NCBI RefSeq assembly: GCF_000293885.2
Contig: NZ_CP010945.1
Coordinates: forward strand, 6,158,001 to 6,222,000
Reading direction: 5' to 3'
Origin: Pseudomonas fluorescens NCIMB 11764
GTDB taxonomy: Bacteria > Pseudomonadota > Gammaproteobacteria > Pseudomonadales > Pseudomonadaceae
DNA length: 64,000 nucleotides
The position numbers were made by a program, and so were the translations under genes. A model generated the notes under the pieces. That model was given only the letters and a program-made list of their open reading frames with translations. It did no database searches and was not told the DNA's origin. Below, in pieces: positions 9,460 to 19,444 of the stretch. Each line of letters starts with the position of its first letter. The stretch's first letter is position 1.

Positions 9460-9926
9460 TCTTGGTTTTTATCCAACAGTTGGTCGAGGCGCTCGCGCTC
9501 CTCGGCAGAAAGCGAGCCCGGCGTTTCGGCGCGTTGCACGCGACGACGGCGCACGATCACCGCGATGATCACCACACCACCCAGCAGCAGGCCGGCGGGA
9601 CCGAACCAGAGCAGCGCGGTCTTGGCGTTCAGGGCCGGTTTGTAGCGGACGAAATCACCGTAGCGATCGACCATGAAGTCGATGATCTGCTGGTTGTCCT
9701 TGCCCTCGCCGAGCATGCGGAAAATCTCTTTGCGCAGGTCGGCGGCGATCGGGGCGTTGGAGTCGGCGATGTCCTGGTTCTGGCACTTGGGGCAACGCAG
9801 TTCCTTGGTCAACTCGCGAAAACGCTCGCGATCACTTTCCTTGGCGAACTCGTAGGTGTCGATGGCGGCGTTGGCCACGCCGGTCAGGCTCAAGCCCAGG
9901 ACAACGGAGGCGATCAAGCGCTTCAT
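9456..9926 (-). CDS. ccmH: Cytochrome c maturation thiol-redox protein CcmH
   Basis: Membrane-anchored periplasmic thiol oxidoreductase that reduces apocytochrome c cysteines before heme attachment. 156 aa from the ATG at 9926. The signal peptide ends at about residue 20 (TGVANA). The redox motif is LRCPKCQNQ with C45 and C48, and a membrane helix lies near residues 103-125. The start overlaps the ccmG stop in an ATGA junction. A longer upstream reading of the same frame runs through ccmG and is not used. Confidence 0.95.
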   Translation of the reverse strand: MKRLIASVVLGLSLTGVANAAIDTYEFAKESDRERFRELTKELRCPKCQNQDIADSNAPIAADLRKEIFRMLGEGKDNQQIIDFMVDRYGDFVRYKPALNAKTALLWFGPAGLLLGGVVIIAVIVRRRRVQRAETPGSLSAEERERLDQLLDKNQE

Positions 9927-10459
9927 GGCTTGGCCTCGTCGACCAGCGCCTGGTATTTGGCCGCCAGTTTTTCGCGCCAGACCTGCTCGTCGATCACACC
10001 GACGAATTTGTCGCGGATGATGCCCTTGGCGTCGATGAAGAAGGTTTCCGGGGCGCCATACACACCGAGGTTCAAGCCCAGGGTGCCGGCGTCGTCGCGG
10101 ATGTCCAGTTGATAGGGGTTGTGGAAGTCCGCCAACCACTTCAAGGCGTCGGCGTTGACGTCCTTGTAGTTGATGCCGTAGATCACCACGCCCTTTTCGG
10201 CCAGCTTGTTCAACACCGGGTGCTCGACCCGGCAGGAAATGCACCAGGTGCCCCAGACGTTGACCAGCGCCGGCTTGCCGAGAATGTCGGCGCGGGTCAG
10301 GGTCTTGTCGCCCTGCACCGCCGGGAGGGAGAACTCCGGAAAGGGTTTGCCGATCATCGCCGAGGGCAACTCGGCCGGGTCCAGGTACAGACCGCGATAC
10401 AGGAAAACAGCCACCACCAGGAAAATCGCCAGTGGTAACAGCATCAACCAACGCTTCAT
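9923..10459 (-). CDS. ccmG: Thiol:disulfide interchange protein CcmG/DsbE
   Basis: Periplasmic thioredoxin-fold protein, anchored by residues 5-22, that keeps CcmH/apocytochrome thiols reduced. 178 aa. The active site is WCISC with C73 and C76. The conserved segment VNVWGTWC and the C-terminal GAPETFFIDAKG (cis-proline loop) fit DsbE. It overlaps ccmF (4 nt) and ccmH (4 nt), so the operon is translationally coupled. Confidence 0.95.
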   Translation of the reverse strand: MKRWLMLLPLAIFLVVAVFLYRGLYLDPAELPSAMIGKPFPEFSLPAVQGDKTLTRADILGKPALVNVWGTWCISCRVEHPVLNKLAEKGVVIYGINYKDVNADALKWLADFHNPYQLDIRDDAGTLGLNLGVYGAPETFFIDAKGIIRDKFVGVIDEQVWREKLAAKYQALVDEAKP

Positions 10460-12444
10460 GCAGTCGCTCCAGACATGCCCAGTGCCTCACGCACACGGGT
10501 TTTCACCTTGACCCGATAACGCCCGTCCAGCGCTGCCAGCAAGCCGCCAAGACCTGTGAGCAAACCACCGAACCAGATCCAGCGTACGAACGGCTTGACG
10601 TGCACGCGCACCGCCCAGGCACCCTCTCCCAGGGGTTCGCCCAGTGCAACGTAGAGGTCACGGGTGAAACCGGCGTCGATCCCGGCTTCGGTCATCACCG
10701 AATTCTGTACGGTGTAGAGGCGTTTTTCCGGGTGCAGGACACTGACTTCCTTGCCGCCCTTGATCACCCGGACAGTGCCCTTGTCGGAGGTGAAGTTCGG
10801 GCCTTCGAAGTGTTTGGCGCCTTCGAAGATGAACTGATAACCACCCAGGGCCATGGACTCGCCAGGCGCCAGGCGCAGGTCGCGCTCGGCACTGTTCTGG
10901 CTCGACAACACCACGCCCAGGGCGCAAACGGCGATGCCCAGGTGTGCAACCTGCATGCCCCAGTAGCTACGGGTCAGGGTTGGCAGGCCTTTGATCAGGC
11001 CTTTGTGCCGGGTCTTGTCGAAGATGTCTCGCACACCGGCCAGCAACACCCAGGCCGCGAGCATGAAGGTCGCCAGCACCGCCCAGTTGAAATCGCCGTA
11101 GGCTACGCCGGCCACCACCGCCAGCGCGGCGCTGCCCAGCAGCACCGGGGTCAGCATGCCCAGCAGCCATTTCACCGGGGTGTCTTTCCAGCGCACGATC
11201 ACGCCGACCGCCATCACCAGCATCAACAAGGCCATCAACGGGATGAACAGCGCGTTGAAGTACGGCGGACCGACCGACAGCTTGGCACCGGTCATGGCAT
11301 CGAGAATCAACGGATACAAGGTGCCCAGCAGGATCATCGAAGCCGCCACCACCAGCACCAGGTTGTTGCCCAGCAACAGGGTTTCCCGGGACCAGAGGTT
11401 GAAGCCGACCTGGCTCTTGACCACCGGAGCGCGCAAGGCGAACAGCGTCAGAGAACCACCGACCACGAACAGCAGGAAGATCAGGATGAACACGCCGCGC
11501 TCGGGGTCCGAGGCAAAGGCGTGCACCGAGGTCAGCACGCCGGAACGCACGAGGAAGGTGCCCAGCAGGCTCAATGAAAAGGCGGCGATGGCCAGCAGCA
11601 CGGTCCAGCTCTTGAACACGCCACGCTTTTCCGTGACCGCCAACGAGTGAATCAACGCGGTGCCCACCAGCCAGGGCATGAACGAGGCGTTTTCCACCGG
11701 GTCCCAGAACCACCAGCCGCCCCAGCCGAGTTCGTAGTAGGCCCACCAGGAACCGAGGGTGATACCAATACCGAGGAAAGCCCAGGCAACGATGGTCCAC
11801 GGCCGCGACCAGCGCGCCCATGCGGCATCCAGACGACCGCCCATCAGCGCTGCGATGGCGAAAGCGAACGCCACCGAGAAACCGACGTAACCCATGTACA
11901 GCATCGGTGGGTGAACGATCAGGCCGATATCCTGCAGCAATGGATTGAGGTCGGCGCCATCGCTGGGCATTTGCGGCAGGATGCGCTTGAACGGGTTGGA
12001 GGTAAGGATCAGGAACAGCAGGAAGCCGGTGCTGATCATGCCCATCACCGCCAGCACGCGGGCCAGCATCACTTGCGGCAATTGCCGGGAAAACACCGAC
12101 ACGGCGAACGTCCAGCCGCCAAGAATCAACGCCCACAACAGCAACGAACCTTCGTGCGCGCCCCACACGGCGCTGAACTTGTAGTACCACGGCAACGCGC
12201 TGTTGGAGTTGTTGGCGACATAAGCCACGGAGAAATCGTCGGCCATGAACGCATAGGTCAGGCAACCGAAGGCGAACAGCAGAAAGGCGAACTGACCCCA
12301 GGCGGCCGGCTGGGCCAGGCTCATCCAGAATCGGTCACCGCGCCAGGCACCGACCAATGGCACGACGGCCTGAACCAGCGCAAAACACAGCGCCAGGATC
12401 ATCGCCAGGTGGCCCAGTTCGGGAATAAAGATGCCGGAAGTCAT
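10456..12444 (-). CDS. ccmF: Heme lyase subunit CcmF
   Basis: Polytopic inner-membrane core of the cytochrome c synthetase that transfers heme from holo-CcmE to apocytochrome. 662 aa, normal family length. The tryptophan-rich WWD domain is visible (GWGGWWFWDPVENASF), as are WGAHEGSLLLW and four histidines in conserved settings: HPPMLYMGY, HSLAVTEKRG, VHAFASDP and AHLGIAVCALG. It starts 3 nt after ccmE ends. A second, diverged CcmF-family gene lies at 16626-18782. Confidence 0.96.
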   Translation of the reverse strand: MTSGIFIPELGHLAMILALCFALVQAVVPLVGAWRGDRFWMSLAQPAAWGQFAFLLFAFGCLTYAFMADDFSVAYVANNSNSALPWYYKFSAVWGAHEGSLLLWALILGGWTFAVSVFSRQLPQVMLARVLAVMGMISTGFLLFLILTSNPFKRILPQMPSDGADLNPLLQDIGLIVHPPMLYMGYVGFSVAFAFAIAALMGGRLDAAWARWSRPWTIVAWAFLGIGITLGSWWAYYELGWGGWWFWDPVENASFMPWLVGTALIHSLAVTEKRGVFKSWTVLLAIAAFSLSLLGTFLVRSGVLTSVHAFASDPERGVFILIFLLFVVGGSLTLFALRAPVVKSQVGFNLWSRETLLLGNNLVLVVAASMILLGTLYPLILDAMTGAKLSVGPPYFNALFIPLMALLMLVMAVGVIVRWKDTPVKWLLGMLTPVLLGSAALAVVAGVAYGDFNWAVLATFMLAAWVLLAGVRDIFDKTRHKGLIKGLPTLTRSYWGMQVAHLGIAVCALGVVLSSQNSAERDLRLAPGESMALGGYQFIFEGAKHFEGPNFTSDKGTVRVIKGGKEVSVLHPEKRLYTVQNSVMTEAGIDAGFTRDLYVALGEPLGEGAWAVRVHVKPFVRWIWFGGLLTGLGGLLAALDGRYRVKVKTRVREALGMSGATA

Positions 12445-12447
12445 GGA

Positions 12448-12903
12448 TCAACCCTCCTTAGCGGGTGTTGGGGCGGATTGACCACTGTCTTTCAAGGCCT
12501 TGGTCACTTCCGGCGGCATGTACTTTTCATCGTGCTTGGCCAGCACTTCATCGGCCACCACCACGCCTTCGGCATTGAGCTTGCCCAGGGCGACGATGCC
12601 CTGCCCTTCACGGAACAGGTCAGGGAGGATGCCGCGATAGGTGATGGTCACGGATTTGTTGAAGTCGGTGACGACGAACTTTACGTCCAGCGAGTCGCTG
12701 GAGCGCTGCAGGGAGCCCGCCTCGACCATGCCGCCGGCGCGGATGCGCGTGCCCTGCGGGGCTTCGCCATTGGCGATCTGGGTCGGCGTGTAAAACAGGT
12801 TGATGTTCTGCTGCAGGGCGCTCAGGGCCAGGCCCACGGCGGCGCCGACCCCGACCAGGATCGCCAGAATGATGATAAGACGCTTTTTACGCAGCGGATT
12901 CAC
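12448..12903 (-). CDS. ccmE: Periplasmic heme chaperone CcmE
   Basis: Binds heme covalently in the periplasm and delivers it to CcmF. 151 aa with a GTG start that overlaps the ccmD TGA (GTGA junction). An N-terminal membrane anchor (about residues 9-29) is followed by an OB-fold barrel. The heme-binding motif [12 protein letters not shown] places the covalent histidine at H124 and the axial tyrosine at Y128. Confidence 0.95.
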   Translation of the reverse strand: MNPLRKKRLIIILAILVGVGAAVGLALSALQQNINLFYTPTQIANGEAPQGTRIRAGGMVEAGSLQRSSDSLDVKFVVTDFNKSVTITYRGILPDLFREGQGIVALGKLNAEGVVVADEVLAKHDEKYMPPEVTKALKDSGQSAPTPAKEG

Positions 12904-13076
12904 TTGCCGTTCTCCCGGCGCAGACGACGCGCCTCTTGTTGCAGATACCGCTTGCGGGCCAGGATCGGCGTCGCCACGTTGAGGGCCAGCACCGCCAGGC
13001 AGATGCCGTAGGCCGACCAGACATACAGGCCGTGATGGCCCATGGCGAGGAAGTCGCCGAATGAAGCAAAACTCAT
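12900..13076 (-). CDS. ccmD: Heme exporter accessory protein CcmD
   Basis: 58-residue single-span membrane protein. It starts [20 protein letters not shown], has a membrane helix from about residue 16 to 38 and a basic C-terminus ([17 protein letters not shown]). It helps release holo-CcmE from the CcmABC complex. The ATG overlaps the ccmC stop (ATGA) and its TGA overlaps the ccmE GTG. Confidence 0.93.
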   Translation of the reverse strand: MSFASFGDFLAMGHHGLYVWSAYGICLAVLALNVATPILARKRYLQQEARRLRRENGK

Positions 13077-13828
13077 CGAACGACCTCCAGGCTGTTTTCG
13101 ACTTCAGCTTTCACCCAACTGGCCCGAGCCTCGCGCTTGAGCACTTCGAGGCGCATGCGCAGCAGCAACACCGCGCCGAAGAAACAGTAGAAACCCAGCG
13201 CCGTCAGCAGCAACGGCAGCCACATTTCGGCGGGCATCGCCGGTTTTTCCGTGAGGGTGAAGGTCGCGCCCTGGTGCAGGGTGTTCCACCACTCCACCGA
13301 GTACTTGATGATCGGGATGTTGATCACGCCGACAATCGCCAGCACCGCGCAGGCCTTGGCCGCGCTGTCACGATTGCTGATGGCGTTGCCCAGCGCAATA
13401 AGACCGAAGTACAGGAACAGCAGGATCAACATGGACGTCAGTCGTGCATCCCAGACCCACCACGAGCCCCAGGTCGGCTTGCCCCAGATCGCCCCGGTGA
13501 CCAGCGCCACGGCAGTCATCCAGGCACCGATGGGTGCCGCGCACTGCAGGGCGACGTCGGCCAGTTTCATCTTCCACACCAGCCCGACGATGCCGCACAC
13601 CGCCAGCATCACGTAGATGGACTGCGCCAGCATGGCGGCCGGAACGTGGATATAGATGATGCGAAAGCTGTTGCCCTGCTGGTAGTCCGGCGGTGCGAAG
13701 GCCAGGCCCCAGACCACGCCGACGCCGATCAGCAGCACGGTTGCAATGCCCAGCCACGGCAGCATTTTGCCGCTGATGCCGTAGAACCACTTGGGTGAGC
13801 CGAGCTTGTGAAACCACGTCCAGTTCAT
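13073..13828 (-). CDS. ccmC: Heme-handling membrane protein CcmC
   Basis: Inner-membrane protein with six predicted helices that loads heme onto CcmE. The start at 13828 (MNWTWFHK) gives 251 aa and has a GGAA-type ribosome-binding site. An in-frame ATG 39 nt further upstream adds an unlikely polar extension. The WWD motif is [13 protein letters not shown], flanked by histidine segments ([10 protein letters not shown] and TLHQGATF). Confidence 0.94.
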   Translation of the reverse strand: MNWTWFHKLGSPKWFYGISGKMLPWLGIATVLLIGVGVVWGLAFAPPDYQQGNSFRIIYIHVPAAMLAQSIYVMLAVCGIVGLVWKMKLADVALQCAAPIGAWMTAVALVTGAIWGKPTWGSWWVWDARLTSMLILLFLYFGLIALGNAISNRDSAAKACAVLAIVGVINIPIIKYSVEWWNTLHQGATFTLTEKPAMPAEMWLPLLLTALGFYCFFGAVLLLRMRLEVLKREARASWVKAEVENSLEVVR

Positions 13829-13915
13829 ACTGTTTCCATCACGGTTGCTGCTCGCTATCGCGAGCATTCAGGATCTGCCCTCTTGCAAAGAGGTGGTCAA
13901 ATTTAGCTAACCTCT

Positions 13916-14584
13916 TCATTCACGAACGCTGATCTTCAGGCCAGCGGCTATTGCAAAGGGTGTCAGGGTTATCGCCAGGGCGGTCAGGCTGCCAAGCCAT
14001 AAGAGATAACCGGTCGCCGGCATGCCCTGCAAGGCTGCCTGCAAGGCGCCACTGCCAAGAATCAATACCGGGATGTACAACGGCAGAATCAGCAACGCCA
14101 GCAACAGGCCGCCGCGCTTCAAACCCACCGTCAGTGCCGCGCCCACCGCACCGAGCAGGCACAGCACCGGTGTGCCGAGCAACAGCGAAAGCAGCAACAC
14201 CAGCAGACAGGCAGCAGGCAAGCCGAGCATCAGCGCCAGCAAGGGGGCGAGCAATACCAATGTGAGGCCGGAAAACATCCAGTGCGCCAGCACCTTGGCC
14301 AGAACCAGAAGAGCCAGGGGGTGCGGCGAAAGGACCCACTGTTCCAGCGATCCATCTTCGAAATCACTGCGGAAAAGCCCGTCCAGCGAGAGCAGGACCG
14401 ATAAAAGGGCCGCCACCCAGACCAGTCCCGGAGACAAGGTTTGCAACAATTGAGACTCGGGACCGACCGCCAGCGGGAACAGCGAAACGACGATGGCGAA
14501 GAACACCAGCGGATTGGCCAGTTCGGCCGGGCGGCGGAACAGCAGACGGGCCTCGCGGGCGACCAACAGGCCGAAAACACTCAT
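13916..14584 (-). CDS. ccmB: Heme exporter membrane subunit CcmB
   Basis: Permease subunit of the CcmAB ABC complex, acting with CcmCD to release holo-CcmE. Starting at [18 protein letters not shown] (ATG at 14584, overlapping the ccmA TGA) gives 222 aa with six hydrophobic segments. A start three codons upstream is possible but loses the ATGA coupling. An 87-nt gap separates it from ccmC, the largest in the operon. Confidence 0.93.
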   Translation of the reverse strand: MSVFGLLVAREARLLFRRPAELANPLVFFAIVVSLFPLAVGPESQLLQTLSPGLVWVAALLSVLLSLDGLFRSDFEDGSLEQWVLSPHPLALLVLAKVLAHWMFSGLTLVLLAPLLALMLGLPAACLLVLLLSLLLGTPVLCLLGAVGAALTVGLKRGGLLLALLILPLYIPVLILGSGALQAALQGMPATGYLLWLGSLTALAITLTPFAIAAGLKISVRE

Positions 14585-15216
14585 ACGGCCCATTTCCCCA
14601 GATCAATGTCGCGATAAGCGGTCGGCAGGCGGCTCAGCGTGTGGTGAGTAGTCAAGACCACCATGCCACCGCGCTCGCAGTGGCCGGCCAAGTGTTCTTC
14701 GAGCTGCGCCACGCCTTGCTTGTCGAGGGCGGTGAACGGCTCGTCGAGGATCCACAGCGGCGGGCTGTCCAGATACAGCCGCGCCAATGCCACGCGGCGC
14801 TGTTGACCCGCAGACAGCGTGTGGCAAGGAACATCCTCGAAACCGCGCAGCCCGACAGCCGCCAGGGCCTGCCAGATCGCCTCATGGGACGCCGGTTGAT
14901 GCAGGGCGCACAGCCAGCTGAGGTTCTCTTGCGGGGTCAGTAAGTCCTTGATGCCGGCGGCATGGCCGATCCACAAAAGATTGCGCGCAAGCTCCGCGCG
15001 TTGCTCGCTCAACGGTTGACCGTTGAGCAGCACTTGACCCGCGGTCGGGTGCATCAGGCCGGATAACAGGCGCAACAGGCTGGTCTTGCCACTGCCGTTG
15101 GGGCCACTGATTTGTACCATTTCGCCACTGGCCATTCTCAAATCGAGATTTTCGAAGAGCAGCCGAAGGTCTCGCTCACAGGCAAGGGCAACGGTTTGCA
15201 GGTCAGGACTGGTCAA
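14581..15216 (-). CDS. ccmA: Cytochrome c biogenesis ATP-binding protein CcmA
   Basis: ATPase of the CcmAB complex. 211 aa with a TTG start. Walker A is GPNGSGKTS, the signature is [14 protein letters not shown], and Walker B is [12 protein letters not shown]. It is the first ccm gene. The qhpG stop is only 22 nt upstream, so ccm can be transcribed by read-through from the qhp operon. The short palindrome AGCCTCCGGGAGGCT (15226-15240) in the junction overlaps the qhpG stop. An ordinary Pseudomonas ccmA would have different upstream neighbours, suggesting a DNA junction here. Confidence 0.95.
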   Translation of the reverse strand: MTSPDLQTVALACERDLRLLFENLDLRMASGEMVQISGPNGSGKTSLLRLLSGLMHPTAGQVLLNGQPLSEQRAELARNLLWIGHAAGIKDLLTPQENLSWLCALHQPASHEAIWQALAAVGLRGFEDVPCHTLSAGQQRRVALARLYLDSPPLWILDEPFTALDKQGVAQLEEHLAGHCERGGMVVLTTHHTLSRLPTAYRDIDLGKWAV

Positions 15217-15238
15217 GGGATCACGAGCCTCCGGGAGG

Positions 15239-16624
15239 CTATTGGCTTGAAACAGCTTGGAGTGTTATCGCCCTTAGCCGCTCTATAAAAGCATCGAAGG
15301 TCGGGACAGAAAGCTCTGGTAGATTGGATAGCCAATGGATGGCTGCGGTGATTTGGTGCGAGTCCGCTTTGACTCGCAATTCCGCTGTTTGCAAGGCGTC
15401 CAATGTCCCACGCTCGCAGAGGTGAACAATGAGCTCGGCTAGATCCACCCCGTTAAAAAAACGGACGCCTTGGGGGTGCTGATCGGTAATTACAATGTTT
15501 CTCGTCTGGATGAACCCATCCTCTACAACCGGCATAGCCGTAATCAGACCGCTGCTACATTTGCTTGCTAAAAAAGGTTTCCACTGCTCCCAAGTGCTCC
15601 TCGCATTCCAGAATCCGTGCTCAGCCCATTCAAGCTCACTTTGGTAATAGGACACTCCAGCTTTTGCACGCTGAGCGAATGTCAGCGCAGCACGATCCTC
15701 GTAGTAACGGATCGCTAAACGCTCTTGAGCGGGGTCGTTCAGTATCGTATTGATCACCGGCGCCGCCGCGAACGCCCCGGATATTGCTTCATAGATACCA
15801 TGACCTGAAAGCGGATCATTGCTATAGGCAGCATCTCCAACACGCAGAGCAAATGGGCTTATCAGGCCACCGCGAAGCACCGCTTGCGCGCCGCGAACGA
15901 CCGTGTCGCTGCAGGCGACGAGATTGCCCAACTCTCTGGGAATGGCGACTAGTTTGGAGTAGAAATAGTCATGCCTGATATTAAGGTCACCGCTCCTTAA
16001 CAAGGCGCATGAATCGACAATAAACTGCACACTGCACTTACCGTCCAGATCTGCAGTGCTCCACGCCCAACCATCCTCGAACGATTCTGCAACTGTTCGT
16101 CTGGCTCCGCACTTACCACCGAAGAAGTGGCGAGTGAGCGCCACGCTCAAAGGTCCAGACAGAATATTTTGTGTCACCTTGGGTGTCGATTTGCCTCGTG
16201 CGTCGACAAGATAATCGGCGAAGAAGGTCATCGGACTGTGGTCGGGACGTCTGGTATAAATTCGATTTTCACCATCAGCGCGGTCGAAGCCCGCTATCGT
16301 TACGTCATGAAAGTCGACACCTGCCTCTTCCAGATCGTCAATCAGAGCGCTGTCGAACAGACTGCGCTCAATCACATGCTCTGCATTAGCGATCTGAAAC
16401 TCCCCTCCCCAGGCCGAAGCGCGCTGCCACAAGGGTCCCATAGTTTCAAGAGCATACATACAACCTGCGCGATGCAATCCCTCCGCAACCCGAGGAGATG
16501 CCCCTTCGAGAAGCGGATCCCGGCGGCGACGACCGAGGACTTGTACTGCGAAATTCATACGATTTAGCAACAATGCCGAGACCACCGCTGCAGGTCCGGC
16601 ACCAAGCACGGTGATCCGTTTCAT
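15239..16624 (-). CDS. qhpG: FAD-dependent monooxygenase QhpG (CTQ tryptophan hydroxylation)
   Basis: Flavoprotein required to build the cysteine tryptophylquinone (CTQ) cofactor: it hydroxylates the precursor tryptophan of the gamma subunit. 461 aa. The N-terminal FAD-binding motif is [17 protein letters not shown], followed by an [12 protein letters not shown] loop and DARGKST near residue 145. The second FAD-contact region is [21 protein letters not shown]. It is the last qhp gene, with 1 nt between it and the CcmF-like gene. Identification relies on this architecture plus the complete qhp set around it. Confidence 0.88.
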   Translation of the reverse strand: MKRITVLGAGPAAVVSALLLNRMNFAVQVLGRRRRDPLLEGASPRVAEGLHRAGCMYALETMGPLWQRASAWGGEFQIANAEHVIERSLFDSALIDDLEEAGVDFHDVTIAGFDRADGENRIYTRRPDHSPMTFFADYLVDARGKSTPKVTQNILSGPLSVALTRHFFGGKCGARRTVAESFEDGWAWSTADLDGKCSVQFIVDSCALLRSGDLNIRHDYFYSKLVAIPRELGNLVACSDTVVRGAQAVLRGGLISPFALRVGDAAYSNDPLSGHGIYEAISGAFAAAPVINTILNDPAQERLAIRYYEDRAALTFAQRAKAGVSYYQSELEWAEHGFWNARSTWEQWKPFLASKCSSGLITAMPVVEDGFIQTRNIVITDQHPQGVRFFNGVDLAELIVHLCERGTLDALQTAELRVKADSHQITAAIHWLSNLPELSVPTFDAFIERLRAITLQAVSSQ

Positions 16625-16625
16625 C

Positions 16626-18782
16626 TTAAAACCTCACTTGTCCCTTAGGAACCAACAACATTCCTAAGAGCATCAATATAAAACCGCCCCATACGAGCGA
16701 TACCAACGGATAGTGCCGAACCACAACCAAAGTCTGATTCTCTGCTCCAACAGTGCCGGCCGAATCCATTAGCTTAGGAGAAGCTGGTACCCAGACTTGC
16801 ATATCACTTGCCCAGCTCCGCACGATGAACGGGTGTAGCAGATAACCCCGGTCTCCAGCATGTCTGGCATATCGATAATCAAGAAGCTCACAGAGTTGTC
16901 TCACCGGTCCCTGATAGCCCGGAGGTAAGCTACGTGCATCTTGAAAGAGCGCTCGGCCAGCTAGCACCACTCCGTTTTGTCTAATTTCCACATTCGCCAC
17001 TGCTTTGTAGCCAGAAAAGTTAGTGGCGTTGCTCTCGGGTGAAACACGCAGTTCCATGCCTTGGCCAACCGTGTGCCACTGCGAGGGGTCATCGGTCGGC
17101 GGCACAAGCACAGGTACGTAACTATTGAGCACCGTTGCCGCCAGCCCGCCCACTAACGCAAAAACCGCTCCACCATGGATGAGGGCCAAACTGCCGGTGT
17201 AGCGAAGTGCCCCAACTCTTCGGCTGCGCCAAACGCTGGTGACGCACCACAATAGACTGGACAGCAGCAAGAACACTCCAGCAACTAATGCAGCATCTAT
17301 CAGATGGATTACTGACACGATGGTTTGGGACAGAACACCGCTACCTTCATAAGTGTATGACAGGTAACCACCGCGATATCCCACCAGCGCAACTGCGAAC
17401 GTTGCGATCAATGTAAAGGTGCGAGAGAGGTTCCTTCCAACAGTTTTGCATATGAACACATGACTCCCAGTCAAGCCTAACGTGAGGATGATTGGTAGCA
17501 GGAAGGAGCCTAGGGTATGGCCATCGACATCCCAGCGCGCGAAGGCCTGACGCAGAGAACTCATTTCGGCAGAGCTGGCCCAATTGCTCAGCGTCTCAAA
17601 GAAGGGTCTCAAGCTATCAGGCTTTAATGCACCCGCTGCGGCGTAGAAATGAGCCTGTGCGAGGCCGAAGATGGCGAAGAGTGCTGCGAACACGAAGCCA
17701 TACACAGATAGCCAAATTTCAAACGCCGTACGCCGCTTAGCTTGTGTTCGGGCCTTTTGATCAATGACATTACGAATCACTAATCCAAGTGCGAGGAGGA
17801 CCAATAGAACGGCCAGAAAGAGATGGCTCATCCAAGAAGTCGTACCAATATACCGGTGCGAACTTGCCAGAACTTCGGAGCGCGTTATGGCCATCGCCAA
17901 ACAAGCTGAGGCGGCAGCGACAAGGCTGAGAACTGGCAAAGCCTGTGCGAATGAGCCGTCAACCTTCCAAGTGCGGACTCCATGCAGAACGGCTCCCAAG
18001 AGCGCCCAAAGAATAAAGGCAGACGTCTGGACTGGGTCCCAGTGCCAGAGTTGACCGAAGGTGAAATCTTCCAAAGCCCAGATCATGCCGAAGCCGATAC
18101 CGGCCGTGAGCACCAGCCATGCTCGGCGCCCATAGAGAGTCGCTGAGGCGCGAAAGCTCCCGCAGCCGTTAATCAACGCTTGGATCGCACTGGGCGCTGA
18201 AGCCAGCGCCCAAGCATAGGCACCGAGTATCAATGGTGCGTGGAGCGCCATCCAAAACGTCTGCAGATGGGCGTTCATGCCTTGGCTGCTCTGGGATGCC
18301 TGCCATTCGACAGGTGTAGGGGTGAAAGGGCCAAGCATGGCGGTGGTAAGTATGTACCAGGCCGGAATCAACGGAGAGAAGCGTCCCTCGACACTGTCGG
18401 CGTCAGCAAACCGGAGGGCGGCGGGCATGCATAACGTAGCCAGCAACAGAATGGTGCCCTCATCGCCTCCCCATACATTGGCGAGCTTTAGATAAAAAGG
18501 TAATCCTTCACTGCTATAAAGCCAGACATAGCGAATTTCAAACCTATCTAAGCCCAACGCTAAGGCAAGTGCGATGCACTCACCTATCAAAACGCCAGTA
18601 GCCAGGTTAAGAAGATTCTTACGCCACTTGTAGAGGAAAGTGCTGGCAAAGGTAAGGGTGCCGGTAATCCAGAGCAGAGGGTTTCCTATATCGAAGTTTG
18701 CGTGCAACGCTGCCACAGTCAGGACAATGACGGCGCTAACCCATACCCAACGAGGCGAACCTGCAACCTGCAAAATGCTCAT
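16626..18782 (-). CDS. Second CcmF/NrfE-family heme lyase embedded in the qhp operon
   Basis: Polytopic membrane protein of 718 aa related to CcmF but clearly diverged from the ccmF at 10456-12444. The WWD-type region reads FGQLWHWDPVQTSAFILW where CcmF has WWFWDPVENASF, and WGGDEGTILLL replaces WGAHEGSLLLW. All four heme-ligand-type histidines appear: LHAPLILGAY, LHGVRTWKVDG, SSHRYIGT and IHGGAVFALVGG. It overlaps qhpE by 4 nt and is 1 nt from qhpG, so it is an operon member. It is not part of the qhp set I know from Paracoccus. A dedicated heme ligase for the QhpA hemes is the likeliest role. Both QhpA heme sites are ordinary CXXCH, so the need for it is unexplained. Confidence 0.85.
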   Translation of the reverse strand: MSILQVAGSPRWVWVSAVIVLTVAALHANFDIGNPLLWITGTLTFASTFLYKWRKNLLNLATGVLIGECIALALALGLDRFEIRYVWLYSSEGLPFYLKLANVWGGDEGTILLLATLCMPAALRFADADSVEGRFSPLIPAWYILTTAMLGPFTPTPVEWQASQSSQGMNAHLQTFWMALHAPLILGAYAWALASAPSAIQALINGCGSFRASATLYGRRAWLVLTAGIGFGMIWALEDFTFGQLWHWDPVQTSAFILWALLGAVLHGVRTWKVDGSFAQALPVLSLVAAASACLAMAITRSEVLASSHRYIGTTSWMSHLFLAVLLVLLALGLVIRNVIDQKARTQAKRRTAFEIWLSVYGFVFAALFAIFGLAQAHFYAAAGALKPDSLRPFFETLSNWASSAEMSSLRQAFARWDVDGHTLGSFLLPIILTLGLTGSHVFICKTVGRNLSRTFTLIATFAVALVGYRGGYLSYTYEGSGVLSQTIVSVIHLIDAALVAGVFLLLSSLLWCVTSVWRSRRVGALRYTGSLALIHGGAVFALVGGLAATVLNSYVPVLVPPTDDPSQWHTVGQGMELRVSPESNATNFSGYKAVANVEIRQNGVVLAGRALFQDARSLPPGYQGPVRQLCELLDYRYARHAGDRGYLLHPFIVRSWASDMQVWVPASPKLMDSAGTVGAENQTLVVVRHYPLVSLVWGGFILMLLGMLLVPKGQVRF

Positions 18783-19444
18783 GTGCGACGTTGCTCTGCG
18801 CCAATGTAAGACGCGCTACTGCGTAGAAAATTAGGAAGCCTGTGCAGTGGGATGTTTTCTGCCCCCATTAGTTGAGCGGCCATTCCGGTTACTCGTGCGC
18901 AAGCCAGACTGGCCCCCCCTCCTTGCTCGGGGTCTCTGGGGTCAAGCATCGAACACGCACCGAATTCCGCATGCTTTTGGTTAAGCCATGAAATCTGCTC
19001 TACGCCACAACGCACATCTCCAGTCACCGAAAGACAACTCGACCACCCCGCAGGAAAAACAACTCCCCCCGTGGATGGCGCAGAAGCAATTAACAGCACG
19101 CCTCGTGCCTTCGCGTATTCACAGGCATAGAGGAGTTCATCCGACGGTGACCTGATGCCGAAGCTCATGTTAATAAGCTGCGCTCCACTTACGACTAACC
19201 AGTCGATAGCGCTTACGATCCGACTAATTGGTGCATGCCTAGTCGTGTGGAAAACCTGGGCAATATGAAGTTCAGCCCTATTGCAATGACGCAGGATCAT
19301 CCGCGCCAGTTGGTCCCCGTGGCCCACTGCATCCGGCTGGGCGGGGTCAGCCCCAGGCAATTCATCAAATCGATTTGATTCGGCAACATGAGGGAACAGC
19401 GCCTCTGATACACCGCTATCGATAATGCCGACACGTGGGTTCAC
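18779..19444 (-). CDS. qhpE: Subtilisin-like protease QhpE (gamma-subunit leader peptidase)
   Basis: Cytoplasmic serine protease of 221 aa that removes the leader peptide of the gamma subunit QhpC after radical-SAM crosslinking. Catalytic residues in subtilase order are the Asp in VGIIDSGVS (residue about 9), the His in VGHGDQLARMI (about 43) and the Ser in GGGASLACARV near residue 183. There is no signal peptide, consistent with cytosolic action. It overlaps qhpF (ATGA) and the CcmF-like gene by 4 nt each. Confidence 0.88.
   Translation of the reverse strand: MNPRVGIIDSGVSEALFPHVAESNRFDELPGADPAQPDAVGHGDQLARMILRHCNRAELHIAQVFHTTRHAPISRIVSAIDWLVVSGAQLINMSFGIRSPSDELLYACEYAKARGVLLIASAPSTGGVVFPAGWSSCLSVTGDVRCGVEQISWLNQKHAEFGACSMLDPRDPEQGGGASLACARVTGMAAQLMGAENIPLHRLPNFLRSSASYIGAEQRRT

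Noticed and set aside
8245..9645. 466-codon plus-strand frame opposite ccmI/ccmH
   Set aside because: It is antisense to a clear ccm gene; long shadow frames are common in GC-rich Pseudomonas DNA and it has no recognisable domain.
10967..12265. 432-codon minus-strand frame overlapping ccmF in another register
   Set aside because: The ccmF frame carries all family motifs; this one is a same-strand shadow rich in Arg/Gly.
11647..13011. 454-codon plus-strand frame opposite ccmF/ccmE/ccmD
   Set aside because: Low-complexity His/Gln/Arg-rich translation characteristic of an antisense frame across real ccm genes.
15226..15240. Palindrome between qhpG and ccmA as a transcription terminator
   Set aside because: The 7-bp stem has only a one-base loop and no T run on the minus strand, so it is not a convincing intrinsic terminator.
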